Assembly (NCBI RefSeq): GCF_009862785.1
Contig: NZ_WWHU01000001.1
Location: forward strand, 2,232,001-2,296,000
Length of the DNA: 64,000 nt
Direction: 5' to 3'
Origin: Gordonia sp. SID5947
GTDB taxonomy: Bacteria > Actinomycetota > Actinomycetes > Mycobacteriales > Mycobacteriaceae
Under the pieces are notes generated by a model. It did not search any database and was not told the DNA's origin. It saw only the letters and a program-made list of their open reading frames with translations. This document shows positions 37,125-46,707 of this stretch, one piece after another; within the stretch, counting starts at the first letter, position 1, and every line of letters begins with the position of its first letter. A program made the position numbers and the translations under genes.

Positions 37125-38309
37125 GTGACCCAGTCGCGCATTTTGACCAGGTATTCCGACCAGGGCGCCGTGCCCGGACCACCCCGAGACGGTGATGACG
37201 ACCAGGTCGAGGTCCCCTGGCATCACGGAGATCCCCTCGGAGAGCAGCGGACGGCCGAACGTTCGGCGGCCGTTGTCGACCGTTCGGACCGGGCTGTGAT
37301 CGAGTTGCCGGGTGCCGATCGACTGACCTGGCTGCACACCATCTCCAGCCAGCACGTGGAGTCGCTGGCGGATCGGACCAGCGCCGAGAACCTGTCCCTC
37401 GACGCGAACGGTCGTGTCGAGGAGCACTTCGTGCTGACCGACGTCGACGGGGTGACGTGGATCGACTGCGAAGGTCACCGCGGGCAGATCCTGTTGGACT
37501 TCCTGTCCAAGATGGTCTTCTGGGCGAAGGTGGAGCCAGCCGCGCGACCCGACATGGCGGTCCTCACCCTCATCGGCCCGGACATCGTGCGCGGTCCGAT
37601 CGCCGACCTCATCGACCTCACCCCCGACGCGCCGGTCTACACCGCCGGCGATCTGCCCGAACTCCATCATGAGGAAGAGCCCCTCGGTTTCTGGCGGGTG
37701 ATGCCTCCGATCGGTGAAGGTGCGCGTCTGCCGGTGATCGACCTCGTGGTCCCCGAATCCTCCGTCGAAGCATGGTGGACTCAGCTCACCGGCGCCGGCG
37801 CCCGGATGGCCGGCACCTGGGCATACGATGCGCTGCGTGTCGCCGGGCTGCGTCCGCGGCACGGGGTCGACACCGATGACCGCACCATCCCGCACGAGGT
37901 GAACTGGATCGGCGGCCCCGACCAGTTGGGGGCGGTCCACCTCGACAAGGGGTGTTACCGCGGACAGGAAACCGTCGCGCGGGTCCACAACCTCGGTAAG
38001 TCGCCGCGCCGGCTGGTGCTGCTCCATCTCGACGGCAGCACCGACGAACGGCCCGCCACCGGCGATCCGGTCACCGCGGGCGGACGTGCCGTCGGCCGCG
38101 TCGGGACGGTCGTCGACCACTACGAGCTCGGTCCGATCGCGCTGGCGCTGGTCAAGCGGTCGGTGGGCCCCGAAGTCGATCTGCTCGTCGACGGAGAGCA
38201 TCCGGTGAGTGCCCGCATCGATCCTGATTCGGTTCGCGACGAGGAGCGCGTGCAGGCGGGCCGCGCAGCGATCGACCGCCTCCGCCACGGCGGAGCGTCG
38301 GAGTCGTGA
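37125..38309 (+). CDS. ygfZ: YgfZ/GcvT-like folate-dependent Fe-S cluster protein
   Basis: A 394-residue relative of the glycine-cleavage T-protein. The YgfZ signature is KGCYRGQE, carrying the conserved Cys, within LDKGCYRGQETVARVHNLG. YgfZ proteins bind folate and help maintain or repair certain Fe-S enzymes. Being divergent from the p-aminobenzoate (folate) lyase gene fits. GTG start at 37125. The MOSC gene begins within its stop codon. Confidence 0.9.
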   Translation: MTQSRILTRYSDQGAVPGPPRDGDDDQVEVPWHHGDPLGEQRTAERSAAVVDRSDRAVIELPGADRLTWLHTISSQHVESLADRTSAENLSLDANGRVEEHFVLTDVDGVTWIDCEGHRGQILLDFLSKMVFWAKVEPAARPDMAVLTLIGPDIVRGPIADLIDLTPDAPVYTAGDLPELHHEEEPLGFWRVMPPIGEGARLPVIDLVVPESSVEAWWTQLTGAGARMAGTWAYDALRVAGLRPRHGVDTDDRTIPHEVNWIGGPDQLGAVHLDKGCYRGQETVARVHNLGKSPRRLVLLHLDGSTDERPATGDPVTAGGRAVGRVGTVVDHYELGPIALALVKRSVGPEVDLLVDGEHPVSARIDPDSVRDEERVQAGRAAIDRLRHGGASES

Positions 38310-38959
38310 CGCTGGACGATCCGACAACAGGCGTCGTACTCGCTGTGTGTGTCGCGACCGACGATGTGACCTTCGACAACATCCGATCCAGCGGGATCGA
38401 CAAGCGTCCGCAGGCAGATCGGATCGCGGTCGGCGAGCTCGGGCTTGCGACCGACCACGTGGTCGACACCAAATACCACGGCGGAATCGAGCAGGCCGTC
38501 TACGCCTACAGCGAACGCGAGGCGGCGCGCTGGGCGGAGGAACTCGGTCGCGACCTGCCGTTCGGCTGGTTCGGCGAGAATCTGCGAGTCGATGGGATGC
38601 CGATCACCGACTCGGTGGTCGGTGAACGCTGGGCGATCGGCGACGACGGGCTCGTCCTCGAGACGACGATTCCACGCACCCCGTGCCGGGTCTTCGCAGC
38701 GTGGGCCGACGAGCCACAGTGGGTGAAGCGCTTCCAGCAACGCGCCGATACCGGCGCCTACCTGCGCGTTGTCACTCCGGGCAGCGTCGGCGCGGGAGAC
38801 ATCGTCCGCATCGTCGGGCAACCTTCGCACGGGGTCACGATCCGTGATCTGATCACCGGCACCGACGCCGACGCCGATGCTCTCACCACGCTGCTGGCCT
38901 GCGACGATCTCGGCCCCAAGGTCCGACGGGAGGCCACGCGGAAACTGGCCAGAGCCTGA
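38306..38959 (+). CDS. MOSC domain protein (YiiM-like)
   Basis: A 217-residue MOSC-domain protein: GLATDHVVDTKYHGGIEQAVYAYS, WFGENLRVDG and PRTPCRVFAAW, the last with the conserved Cys that in the family handles sulfur or the molybdenum cofactor. The YiiM branch reduces N-hydroxylated bases in E. coli. GTG overlaps the ygfZ stop (GTGA), so the two are coupled. Confidence 0.87.
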   Translation: MTLDDPTTGVVLAVCVATDDVTFDNIRSSGIDKRPQADRIAVGELGLATDHVVDTKYHGGIEQAVYAYSEREAARWAEELGRDLPFGWFGENLRVDGMPITDSVVGERWAIGDDGLVLETTIPRTPCRVFAAWADEPQWVKRFQQRADTGAYLRVVTPGSVGAGDIVRIVGQPSHGVTIRDLITGTDADADALTTLLACDDLGPKVRREATRKLARA

Positions 38960-39116
38960 ACCGGCCATCTGCTTCCCGACTCGCCACGGCACAGTCGGCA
39001 GGGCGATCCGCATTATCGGAACGAGCGCGCTAAACTGGTGCCACGACAGATTCATTACCTAGAGAACGGGGCCGCCAAGTGTTTGGCCGCCCCGTCATTG
39101 TGCGAGGGGGTCCCAT

Positions 39117-39293
39117 ATGGGCCGCGGCCGGGCGAAAGCGAAGCAGACGAAGGTTGCTCGTCAGCTGAAGTACTCCACTCCAAATACCGACTTCGACAGC
39201 TTGCAGCGCGAGTTGTCCGGGTCGGAGGACTCGGCGGATCGCCGGGATCCGGTGGACGAGTGGGCCGACGAGGACGAGTGGCGTCGAGCCTGA
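39117..39293 (+). CDS. DUF3073 protein
   Basis: A 58-residue protein: a basic start MGRGRAKAKQTKVARQLKYS, then an acidic tail rich in Asp and Glu (VDEWADEDEW). It matches actinobacterial DUF3073 (Rv0810c), found beside purM/purF; function unknown. GAGGGGG ribosome-binding site. A GC-rich stem-loop (about 39066-39097) precedes it. Confidence 0.88.
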   Translation: MGRGRAKAKQTKVARQLKYSTPNTDFDSLQRELSGSEDSADRRDPVDEWADEDEWRRA

Positions 39294-39633
39294 CGCTCCC
39301 CTGAGTCGTCGACTCCACCCTCTACTCTCAGCACCGATCTCGGTGCCCACCAACGCGACAACCACACCTGAGCAGTTCGTCCGTGGACAGTTCCACGCGC
39401 GAGGTGCTCAGGTGTGGTTGTGCGTTGGTCATCGCCTGTCGGCCGTCGCCGTCCATCACCAGTCGCGGACCGCGTGCGCCAACCGGATGCCCGTCGGGCA
39501 CAGTTCTTCGCCGATCGGGTCTTCGCCGACGGGCTCAGAAACTCACGAGTGGGCATGTTCGACGACCACCGAGCCCAGCTCTGGCGATACCCGATCGACG
39601 CGATTCCGGCGACTCCGTCGTCGAGGGACTGGT
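39294..39633. other. Gap between DUF3073 gene and purM
   Basis: A 340-bp stretch with open frames on both strands but none with family resemblance or convincing start. Its main feature is the long inverted repeat at 39350-39428, which probably ends both converging transcripts. Confidence 0.5.
39350..39428. repeat. Long inverted repeat, 24-25 bp arms
   Basis: The left arm (39350-39374) starts CCAACGCGACAACCACAC and the right arm (39406-39428) is its complement except for one bulged G. Loop 31 bases. Placed where DUF3073 and purM transcripts converge; a bidirectional terminator or a small palindromic mobile element. Confidence 0.7.
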
Positions 39634-40754
39634 TCAGAAGCGGGGATGCTCGCCCGACAGCACGACTCTGGGCAGCTCGGTGTTCTTGGGCTCCGTGGAG
39701 CGTTTGATCGCGCCGAGAACCCAGTTGTCGACGTGACGGGCGGTCAACACCGCCTGTGCACGCTCGGTGTCCTCGGGGCCACCACGGCGACCATCCCGAC
39801 GCCCATGTTGAAGGTGCGTTCCATCTCCTCGCGCTGCACCCGCCCGCGCTGGGCGATCATGGCGAAGACCGGGGCCGGCGTCCAGGTGCCACGCTCGATC
39901 TCGGCGACCAGCCCGGCGGGGATCACCCGCGCGAGGTTCTCGGCGAGGCCACCGCCGGTGACATGCGCAAAGGTGCGGACATCGGTCTCGGCGGCCAACG
40001 CGAGACAATCGCGTGCATAGATCCGGGTCGGTTCGAGCAACTCTTCTCCGAGCGAGCGACCGAACTCCTCCACATGCCCGGCGAGGTCCATGTGCCCCCA
40101 CTCGAGGAGCACCTTGCGCGCCAGCGAATAGCCGTTGGAGTGCAGGCCCGACGACCCCATCCCGATGATCACGTCGCCGGGACGCACACGCTCCGGCGAC
40201 AGGATCTGGTCCGCCTCGACGACGCCGATCGCGGTCGCCGACAGGTCGTAATGATCCTCGCCCATGAGGCCGGGATGTTCGGCTGTCTCGCCGCCGAGCA
40301 GAGCACATCCGGCGTCCACGCAACCATCTGCGATACCCGCGACGATCTGCGCGACGGTCTCCGGCACCACCTTGCCGACGGCGATGTAGTCCTGCAGGAA
40401 GAGCGGCTCGGCCCCGCAGACGACCAGATCGTCGACGCACATGGCGACCAGGTCGCGCCCCACCGTGTCGTGTTTGTTCATCGCCTGCGCGATGGCGAGC
40501 TTGGTCCCGACGCCGTCACTCGCTGCGGAGAGGACGGGTTCCCGGTAGTTGCCCTTGAGCGCGAACAGCCCGGAGAACCCGCCGAGCCCGCCCATCACCT
40601 CTGGACGGGACGCACGCTTGGCGTGCGGCGCGAACAGCTCGACCGCACGTTCACCTGCGTCGATGTCGACGCCCGCGGACGCGTACGAGGCACCACCGTC
40701 GCCGGCGTGCGGGTTGTTTGCCGGACTGTCGGCAGCCGAATCCCGATCGGTCAT
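39634..40754 (-). CDS. purM: Phosphoribosylformylglycinamidine cyclo-ligase (frameshifted)
   Basis: AIR synthetase of purine synthesis: ATP-dependent ring closure of FGAM. Motifs include SAASDGVGTKLAIAQAM, MCVDDLVVCGAEPLFLQDY and GGETAEHPGLM. The frame breaks near 39774: after NMGVGMVAVVAP one base is missing, and adding it gives EDTERAQAVLTARHVDNWVLG to the typical end LSGEHPRF, about 373 residues. Purine synthesis would be lost if the break were real, so sequence error is likely. Downstream of purF on the same strand, with about 210 bp between. Confidence 0.92.
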
Positions 40755-40962
40755 CTAGCTGAGCACCCCTTGTCGAAATCCAGGTGGTCGGATCTCCGGC
40801 TGATCGGAGGCTCCGTCGTCGCGCGCGGTCTCGCGCGTGGTCCGGTGGCCCGCGATTCCGGCGTCGGCAAAGCGAGTCACCACCGCTCAGACACGCTACC
40901 CGACCGCACGCCGGCCGTACCGTTCGGTGTGTGGCGCGGGCAGGCGGTTCGACGACCCGCGA

Positions 40963-42543
40963 TCAGGGCCGCATCACCGCGCTGACGTTGTCGTTGGCCA
41001 CGGTCAGCGGGTCGGCGCGACCGTCGCCCACGGCGCTCGCGAGCATCTGTTCGAGCACCGCCTTGCCCATGGAGGTCTCCTTGGGCAGGTCGATCGGGTA
41101 GTCACCGTCGAAGCACGCCGCACAGAGATTCTCCGCACCCTGCTCGGTCGCCCCGATCATCTCGTCGATACTGATGTAACCGAGCGAATCGGCGCCGATC
41201 GCCTGCCGCACGCCCTCGACCATGCCGGCCTCGGATTCCATGCCGTTGGCGATCAGTTCGGCGGGCGAGGCGAAGTCGATGCCGTAGAAGCAGGGCCATC
41301 GCACCGGGCTGGACGCGATGCGCACATGCACCTCGGCGGCTCCCGCCTCGCGCAGCATCCGAATCAGCGCGCGCTGAGTGTTGCCTCGCACGATCGAATC
41401 ATCCACGACCACAAGGCGTTTGCCCCGAATGACCTCTTTGAGCGGGTTGAGCTTGAGGCGGATGCCGAGTTGGCGGATCGTCTGCGACGGCTGAATGAAG
41501 GTGCGGCCGACATAGGCGTTCTTCATGAGGCCCTGCCCGTACGGGATGCCGGACTCCTGGGCGAAGCCGACCGCGGCGGGCGTGCCGGACTCGGGTACCG
41601 GGATCACCAGGTCGCCTTCGGCGGGATGTTCGCGCGCGAGTCGACGACCGATCTCCACGCGAGTCGAGTGCACCGACCGACCGTGGATCACGCTGTCCGG
41701 CCGCGCGAGGTAGACGTACTCGAAGACACAGCCCCGCGGCTTGGCCTCGGCAAAACGCGAACTGCGGACGCCGTCCGCGTCGATCGCCAGGAGTTCACCC
41801 GGTTCGATGTCACGCACGAAGGACGCACCGACGATGTCGAACGCGGCGGTCTCGGAGGCAACCACCCAGCCGCGGTCCAGCCGGCCGAGCGACAGTGGCC
41901 GCACCCCGTGCGGGTCCCGCGCCGCGTACAGGGTGTGCTCGTCCATGAAGGTGAGGCAGAACGCACCCTGCAGGCTGGGCAGCAGATCCATCGCCGCCTG
42001 TTCCAGCGTGCTGTCCGCCGCGCCGTGTGCCAGCAACGCGCCCACCAGATCCGAATCCGACGTCGCCGCCGAACTCATCACGCCGAGCCCGCGCGCCCGG
42101 CTGGCGAGATCGGCGGTGTTCACCAGATTGCCGTTGTGCCCGAGTGCGACACCGGTGCCCGCGTCGGTCGTGCGGAAGATCGGCTGGGAGTTCTCCCACG
42201 TGGTCGACCCAGTTGTGGAATAGCGGCAGTGACCGATCGCGACGTGGCCGACCATGGCGCCCAAGGTCTGCTCGTCGAACACCTGGCTCACCAGTCCGAG
42301 GTCCTTGAACACCAGCACCTGCGACCCGTCCCCGACAGCGATCCCCGCCGCCTCCTGGCCACGGTGTTGCAGCGCATAGAGCCCGTAATACGAGAGCTTG
42401 GCCACATCTTCGCCCGGCGCCCACACCCCGAAGACACCGCACTCCTCGCGTGGCTCGTTCTCGAGCTCGTCGGACGGCTGCGCGGTACCGCAGGATCGCG
42501 TGGGAGCGAGGAGATTTGTGCTGTTGATCGACAAGTCGGTCAT
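40963..42543 (-). CDS. purF: Amidophosphoribosyltransferase
   Basis: Committed step of purine synthesis: PRPP plus glutamine to phosphoribosylamine. A propeptide of 34 residues precedes the catalytic Cys35 of EECGVFG. The glutaminase domain has HRGQEAAGIA and GHNGNLVN, and the PRPP loop is VVVDDSIVRGNT. The C-terminal ENLCAACFDGDYP carries Cys residues of the B. subtilis-type Fe-S cluster. Start at 42543 (MTDLSINSTNLL) preferred over 42594. 526 residues. Confidence 0.95.
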   Translation of the reverse strand: MTDLSINSTNLLAPTRSCGTAQPSDELENEPREECGVFGVWAPGEDVAKLSYYGLYALQHRGQEAAGIAVGDGSQVLVFKDLGLVSQVFDEQTLGAMVGHVAIGHCRYSTTGSTTWENSQPIFRTTDAGTGVALGHNGNLVNTADLASRARGLGVMSSAATSDSDLVGALLAHGAADSTLEQAAMDLLPSLQGAFCLTFMDEHTLYAARDPHGVRPLSLGRLDRGWVVASETAAFDIVGASFVRDIEPGELLAIDADGVRSSRFAEAKPRGCVFEYVYLARPDSVIHGRSVHSTRVEIGRRLAREHPAEGDLVIPVPESGTPAAVGFAQESGIPYGQGLMKNAYVGRTFIQPSQTIRQLGIRLKLNPLKEVIRGKRLVVVDDSIVRGNTQRALIRMLREAGAAEVHVRIASSPVRWPCFYGIDFASPAELIANGMESEAGMVEGVRQAIGADSLGYISIDEMIGATEQGAENLCAACFDGDYPIDLPKETSMGKAVLEQMLASAVGDGRADPLTVANDNVSAVMRP

Positions 42544-42712
42544 CAATGGGCTCCCTGAGATCGAGGACGCAGGTGGGCTGGGGAGACGCACCAAGCGTAC
42601 CGACCGGTCGCGTCGTTACGCGAATCCGGCAACGGCGTGCCGACGTGCCGTATTCCCGCTACGCGACGCGCGACGGCGACCCGAACGCCACGGGCGCGTG
42701 AACCGACTCGCC

Positions 42713-43111
42713 TCACAGCGGGAACAGGGGCATCCAGCGCGCAACCTCCCCCGCCCGCGATCCGGACGCGGTGACTTTCCCGGCGTCGATCAGAGCAGCC
42801 ATCTCACCGACCCCGGTGACCATCCGCAGCCAGCTGCGGGCATCGGTCTCGACCACATTCGGCGGCGTCCCACGGGTGTGCCGGGGTCCTTCGATGCACT
42901 GGACGGCGACGTAGGGCGGCACCCGCACTTCGACGGAGTTGCCCGGCGCCACGTGGGCGAGGGTGCGGGCCGTGAGACGGACCGCAGCGGCGATCTCCGG
43001 CCGGGCAGGCGTCTGGGCCGCATCGTCACGGATCCACTCGGCCACGGCGACGACAGCCTGTCGCGCCTGCGCCGGATCGATCGGTTTGCGCGCTGCCACG
43101 CCGACCATCAT
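42713..43111 (-). CDS. Sterol carrier family protein (Rv0807-like)
   Basis: A 132-residue small protein with the actinobacterial sterol-carrier-family annotation, always near purF: ARKPIDPAQARQAVVAVAEW, RLTARTLAHVAPGNSVEVRVPPYVAVQC and a C-terminal GKVTASGSRAGEVARWMPL. True ligand unknown. Two adjacent ATGs (43111, 43108) are possible; the open frame extends 43 codons further but runs into the divergent gene's start. Confidence 0.8.
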   Translation of the reverse strand: MMVGVAARKPIDPAQARQAVVAVAEWIRDDAAQTPARPEIAAAVRLTARTLAHVAPGNSVEVRVPPYVAVQCIEGPRHTRGTPPNVVETDARSWLRMVTGVGEMAALIDAGKVTASGSRAGEVARWMPLFPL

Positions 43112-43124
43112 GCACCATTGAGCA

Positions 43125-44633
43125 ATGGGAACCGACGTCTCGAAACGTGAGTTCACCGGCGAGGATCGCGTCCGATTCCGCAGGCAGGTCAGTCGCGGCA
43201 CCGAGGCGATCGCCCGCATGCTGGCCGACGGAGTGTTCACCGATCACGGCCGTCCCCCGGAGCCACTGTTGGGTATGGAGGTGGAACTCAACCTGGTCGA
43301 CGACGACATGAATCCCGCGATGGCCAACGCCACCGTCCTCGACGCCATCGCCGATCCCGACTACCAGACCGAACTAGGGCAGTTCAACATCGAGATCAAC
43401 GTCTCGCCGCGACCCTTCGTCACCGACGACACCATCTCCCTCGAGCAGGCCCTACGCACCTCGCTCAACCGCGCCGAGAGTCGGGCTGCCCAGACCGACA
43501 ACCATCTCGTGATGATCGGCATGCTGCCCACGCTGAACGCAGAACACTTTGCCCATCAATGGATTTCGGCAAACCCGCGCTACGATCTACTGAACGAGCA
43601 GATCTTCGACGCCCGCGGCGAGGCGATCGAGATCGACATCAGCGGGATACCGCTCGGCGACGGCCATCACACCGAGCGTCTGCACACCACCACCGACTCG
43701 ATCCTCCCCGAGGCGGCCTGCACCTCACTACAACTGCACCTGCGGGTCGCCCCCGAGGACTTTGCCGCGTATTGGAATGCCGCCCAGAGCATCTCGGGGG
43801 TGCAGGTGGCCCTCGCCGGCAACTCTCCCTTCCTCGCCGGCGCAGCCCTCTGGCACGAGAGCCGAATCCCGGTGTTCGAGCAGGCCACCGACACGCGGCC
43901 CCTGGAACTGAAGAATCAGGGCGTCCGGCCACGGGTCTGGTTCGGCGAGCGATGGATCAACACCATCTTCGACCTCTTCGAGGAGAACACCCGGTACTTC
44001 CCGGCACTGCTCCCCGTCTCGACCGACATCGACCCGCTCGCCGAACTGGACGAGGGCAAGACTCCGTCCCTCGAGGAGCTGCGCCTGCACAACGGCACGG
44101 TGTACCGCTGGAACCGGCCGGTGTACGACGTCATCGACGGCCACGCGCACCTGCGGGTGGAGAACCGCGTACTCCCGGCCGGTCCGACGGTCGTGGACAC
44201 GATGGCCAACGCGGCGTTCTACTACGGCCTGGTCCGCGGACTCGTCGAGTCCGACCGCCCGCTCTGGTCGCAGATGTCCTTCAACGCGGCCGCCGAGAAC
44301 CTGCAGTCGGGGGCCCGTGCCGGTCTGGAGGCCCAGTTGTACTGGCCGAACGTCGGATGGGTGCGTCCCGACGAACTCACTCTCCGGCGGCTGCTCCCAC
44401 TCGCCGACGACGGACTCCGTTCCTATGGCGTCTCGGCCAAAGCACGCGCGCGCTATCTCTCGGTCATCGAAGGACGCTGTATCAATCGGCAGACCGGGTC
44501 GGCATGGCAGCGCCGTGCGGTCCTCGCCCGCGAGGCCGCCGGGGAGGACCGCGACGCGGCCCTGCACGGAATGCTCCGCGACTACGTCACGCTGATGCAC
44601 GAGGGCGAACCCGTCCACACCTGGCCGGCCTGA
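43125..44633 (+). CDS. Glutamate-cysteine ligase family protein
   Basis: A 502-residue ATP-grasp-like GCS2-type enzyme. Motifs GMEVELNLVDD, GQFNIEINVSPRPF, ACTSLQLHLRV and RVENRVLPAGPTVVDTMAN hold the metal- and glutamate-binding acidic residues. The family joins glutamate to an amine, classically cysteine. In a mycothiol-making organism glutathione is not expected, and no ergothioneine (egt) gene neighbours it, so the true product is open. Starts 13 bases after the divergent sterol-carrier gene. Confidence 0.82.
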   Translation: MGTDVSKREFTGEDRVRFRRQVSRGTEAIARMLADGVFTDHGRPPEPLLGMEVELNLVDDDMNPAMANATVLDAIADPDYQTELGQFNIEINVSPRPFVTDDTISLEQALRTSLNRAESRAAQTDNHLVMIGMLPTLNAEHFAHQWISANPRYDLLNEQIFDARGEAIEIDISGIPLGDGHHTERLHTTTDSILPEAACTSLQLHLRVAPEDFAAYWNAAQSISGVQVALAGNSPFLAGAALWHESRIPVFEQATDTRPLELKNQGVRPRVWFGERWINTIFDLFEENTRYFPALLPVSTDIDPLAELDEGKTPSLEELRLHNGTVYRWNRPVYDVIDGHAHLRVENRVLPAGPTVVDTMANAAFYYGLVRGLVESDRPLWSQMSFNAAAENLQSGARAGLEAQLYWPNVGWVRPDELTLRRLLPLADDGLRSYGVSAKARARYLSVIEGRCINRQTGSAWQRRAVLAREAAGEDRDAALHGMLRDYVTLMHEGEPVHTWPA

Positions 44634-44642
44634 GGCCCACCC

Positions 44643-44672
44643 GGCCGCTGCCGGCAGTGACCGACAGCGGCC
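44643..44672. terminator. Stem-loop between converging genes
   Basis: GGCCGCTG (44643-44650) pairs with CAGCGGCC (44665-44672). It lies between the stop of the ligase-like gene and the corrected stop of the DoxX gene, a fitting bidirectional terminator. Confidence 0.55.
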
Positions 44673-44681
44673 CCGCACGTG

Positions 44682-45202
44682 TCAGGCAGTTGCGTTCGGG
44701 GTCGATGGAACGCGGCCAGCTGGGCGCCCGCCGCCCCGAGACCCAGACCGGCGGCGAGAGCAGCCGCCCGGTTCCCGGTGAGTTTGCGGTCGAGTCCGAG
44801 CGCGCGATCCACGCTCCACCTGCCCGGTCCGAGGGCCGCGAGGGCGATGGCCGCCACCGACAGGTTGGCGACGTACTCCCACCCTTCTGAGGTGATGAAG
44901 AAACCGTTGGGGAGATGGACCGAGCGAGCAGCGACAGCCATCGTGCCGACCACCGCCGACGCGGCAACCGGGGTGGCCGCCCCGGCCACGATGGCAGCGC
45001 CGGCACCCACCTCGACCACCGCGGACGCCTGGGCCTGCAGCTTGGGTTGCTTGAATCCGATCGAGCCGAACCAGCCGGCCGTGCCGTCGAGGCTGCGCCC
45101 GTGCTTGACGCCATGGGCGATCATCGTTCCTCCGATGGCCGCGCGCATTAGCAGTTGCACAGCGGTGTTGTCGGGCGACGGTCTCGTGAACAGGCGGGTC
45201 AT
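44682..45202 (-). CDS. DoxX family membrane protein (probable 3' frameshift)
   Basis: A small membrane protein with four spans: LLMRAAIGGTMIAHGVKHG, AVVEVGAGAAIVAGAATPVA, GWEYVANLSVAAIALAALG and a final AAALAAGLGLGAAGAQLAA. DoxX relatives are linked to redox or thiol stress; function here unknown. As read, the frame runs to 44582, overlapping the convergent gene by 52 bp, which is unusual. One missing base near 44715 would give the end PSTPNATA and a stop at 44682, consistent with the single-base deletions elsewhere. Start at 45202. Confidence 0.7.
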
Positions 45203-45340
45203 CTTCTGGTACACCTCATGAGTTTCGGGGTTGTTCCGGTCTCCAGCAACATTGCCGTCTGGGCAGTTCCCGTGCAAGCCCCCGAAAACACCGGGCAGGC
45301 AAGTGTTCTGACGTCGGGCACAACCGACCAGTGGTTACGC

Positions 45341-46243
45341 TCAACGGAGTTCGACCCCGGCGGCCTGTTCGAGGATCCGCACGACCTCGGTCTGATCGGC
45401 GCCCGGGCCGACCGCGGCGGTGGCCGACGCCCACGCCCGCCCCAGTGCTGACCCGATGTCGAGATCAACGCCGCAATCGTGTGCGAGGTCCAACGCGATA
45501 CCGATGTCCTTGTTCATCAGCGTCGCGGTGAAACCCGAATCGAACCCACGGTTCAAGACGAACGTGCCGAACTTGGCCTCGGTGGCCTGGTTTCGCCCGC
45601 TTCCCGCGTTGAGCACCGACAGCAAGGTCGCGGGATCGATGCCGAACTTGGCCCCCACCACCAGCACTTCCGCGGCCGCGAACAATCCCACCGCCGACAG
45701 CAGGTTGTTGAGCGCCTTTGCGGCGTGGGCCGATCCCGTCGGTCCCACGTGGATGATCTCGCGCGCGGTGACCGCCAGCAGAGGCCGGACGTTCTCGACG
45801 GCGTCGGTCTCCCCTCCGACCATCACCGCCAGGTCGGCGACGACCGCACGAGCCACGCCACCACTGACCGGTGCGTCGACGACGGAGACGCCCAGCCGGG
45901 CGGCCTCCTCCCCGAGCGCCCGGGTACGTGCCGGGACACTGGAACTCATGTCGACGATGATCGACCCGGGTGCGAGCCGGCTCAGCAAGCCCGTCTCACC
46001 GAGGACGACATCGTCGACGACATCACTCGTGGGCAGGGAGAGGACGACGATGTCGCAGCCGGCGGGATCGCCTGTCGTCGCCAGGTCGGGATGTGTCGCG
46101 AGAAAGCTGCGCACCGCCGCCGGGTCCGTGTCCGCGACCACCAACGGCTGCCCCGCCGCGACGAAGTTGGCCGCGATCGGTGAGCCCATCGCGCCCAACC
46201 CGATCATGCCGATGCGGCGCTGGGGTATCGGCGATCCGGTCAT
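45341..46243 (-). CDS. 3-hydroxyisobutyrate dehydrogenase-like NAD(P) oxidoreductase
   Basis: A 300-residue beta-hydroxyacid dehydrogenase: Rossmann motif GMIGLGAMGSPIA, substrate-binding DAPVSGGVARA, and catalytic Lys in GSAHAAKALNNLL. Oxidises a hydroxy acid to a semialdehyde. Its start overlaps the stop of the next gene upstream (ATGA), forming a unit with the CMD protein and the enoyl-CoA hydratase. A similar HIBADH-CMD pair occurs at Rv0770-Rv0771, beside an aldehyde dehydrogenase and P450, as I recall. Confidence 0.88.
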   Translation of the reverse strand: MTGSPIPQRRIGMIGLGAMGSPIAANFVAAGQPLVVADTDPAAVRSFLATHPDLATTGDPAGCDIVVLSLPTSDVVDDVVLGETGLLSRLAPGSIIVDMSSSVPARTRALGEEAARLGVSVVDAPVSGGVARAVVADLAVMVGGETDAVENVRPLLAVTAREIIHVGPTGSAHAAKALNNLLSAVGLFAAAEVLVVGAKFGIDPATLLSVLNAGSGRNQATEAKFGTFVLNRGFDSGFTATLMNKDIGIALDLAHDCGVDLDIGSALGRAWASATAAVGPGADQTEVVRILEQAAGVELR

Positions 46244-46707
46244 GACGCTTCCTCCCGGACAGATTCGCCGTCGCGACGCTCCCCCAGCTCCCGGATCAGC
46301 ACGTCCTGCGTGATCCGCATGGCGGCGATGCCCGCCGGCACACCGCAGTACGCGGTGGCATGGATGATCGCCTCGACGATCTCATCGCGGTTCAGGCCGT
46401 TGCCGAGGCCCGCACGCACATGGACGGCCAGTTCCGCGTGGTGGTTGAGGGCCACCAGCATGCCGATCGTCATGAGACTCCGGCTGCGCCGATCGAGGCC
46501 GGGGCGGGTCCAGACCGAACCCCACACCGTCTCCGTGACGAACTGTTGCAACGGTTCGCCGTCCGAGCCGGCGCTGCGGGCCAGCGACTCGGCGACGTAA
46601 TCGGCGCCGACGACCTCGGATCGGACATCCAGGCCTGCCTCGTAGAGCGATCTGTGCGCCGCCGCCAGCATATCGTCGGTACTCACCCTCGCCACCTCTC
46701 GGATCAC
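46240..46707 (-). CDS. Carboxymuconolactone decarboxylase family protein
   Basis: A 155-residue protein of the CMD family: VWTRPGLDRRSRSLMTIGMLVALNHHAELAVHV and GLNRDEIVEAIIHATAYCGVPAGIAA are the family core with the conserved His. Related to 4-carboxymuconolactone decarboxylase of aromatic degradation, but many members have other substrates. Overlaps both neighbours by 4 bp (ATGA), so the three-gene unit is tightly coupled. Confidence 0.87.
   Translation of the reverse strand: MIREVARVSTDDMLAAAHRSLYEAGLDVRSEVVGADYVAESLARSAGSDGEPLQQFVTETVWGSVWTRPGLDRRSRSLMTIGMLVALNHHAELAVHVRAGLGNGLNRDEIVEAIIHATAYCGVPAGIAAMRITQDVLIRELGERRDGESVREEAS

Noticed and set aside
39343..40020. Plus-strand frame across the gap before purM
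   Set aside because: Overlaps purM antisense; composition is Ser/Arg-rich with no recognisable domain.
44582..44681. Extended C-terminus of the DoxX protein
   Set aside because: It would overlap the convergent ligase gene by 52 bp and cross a terminator stem; a single missing base giving a stop at 44682 is simpler.
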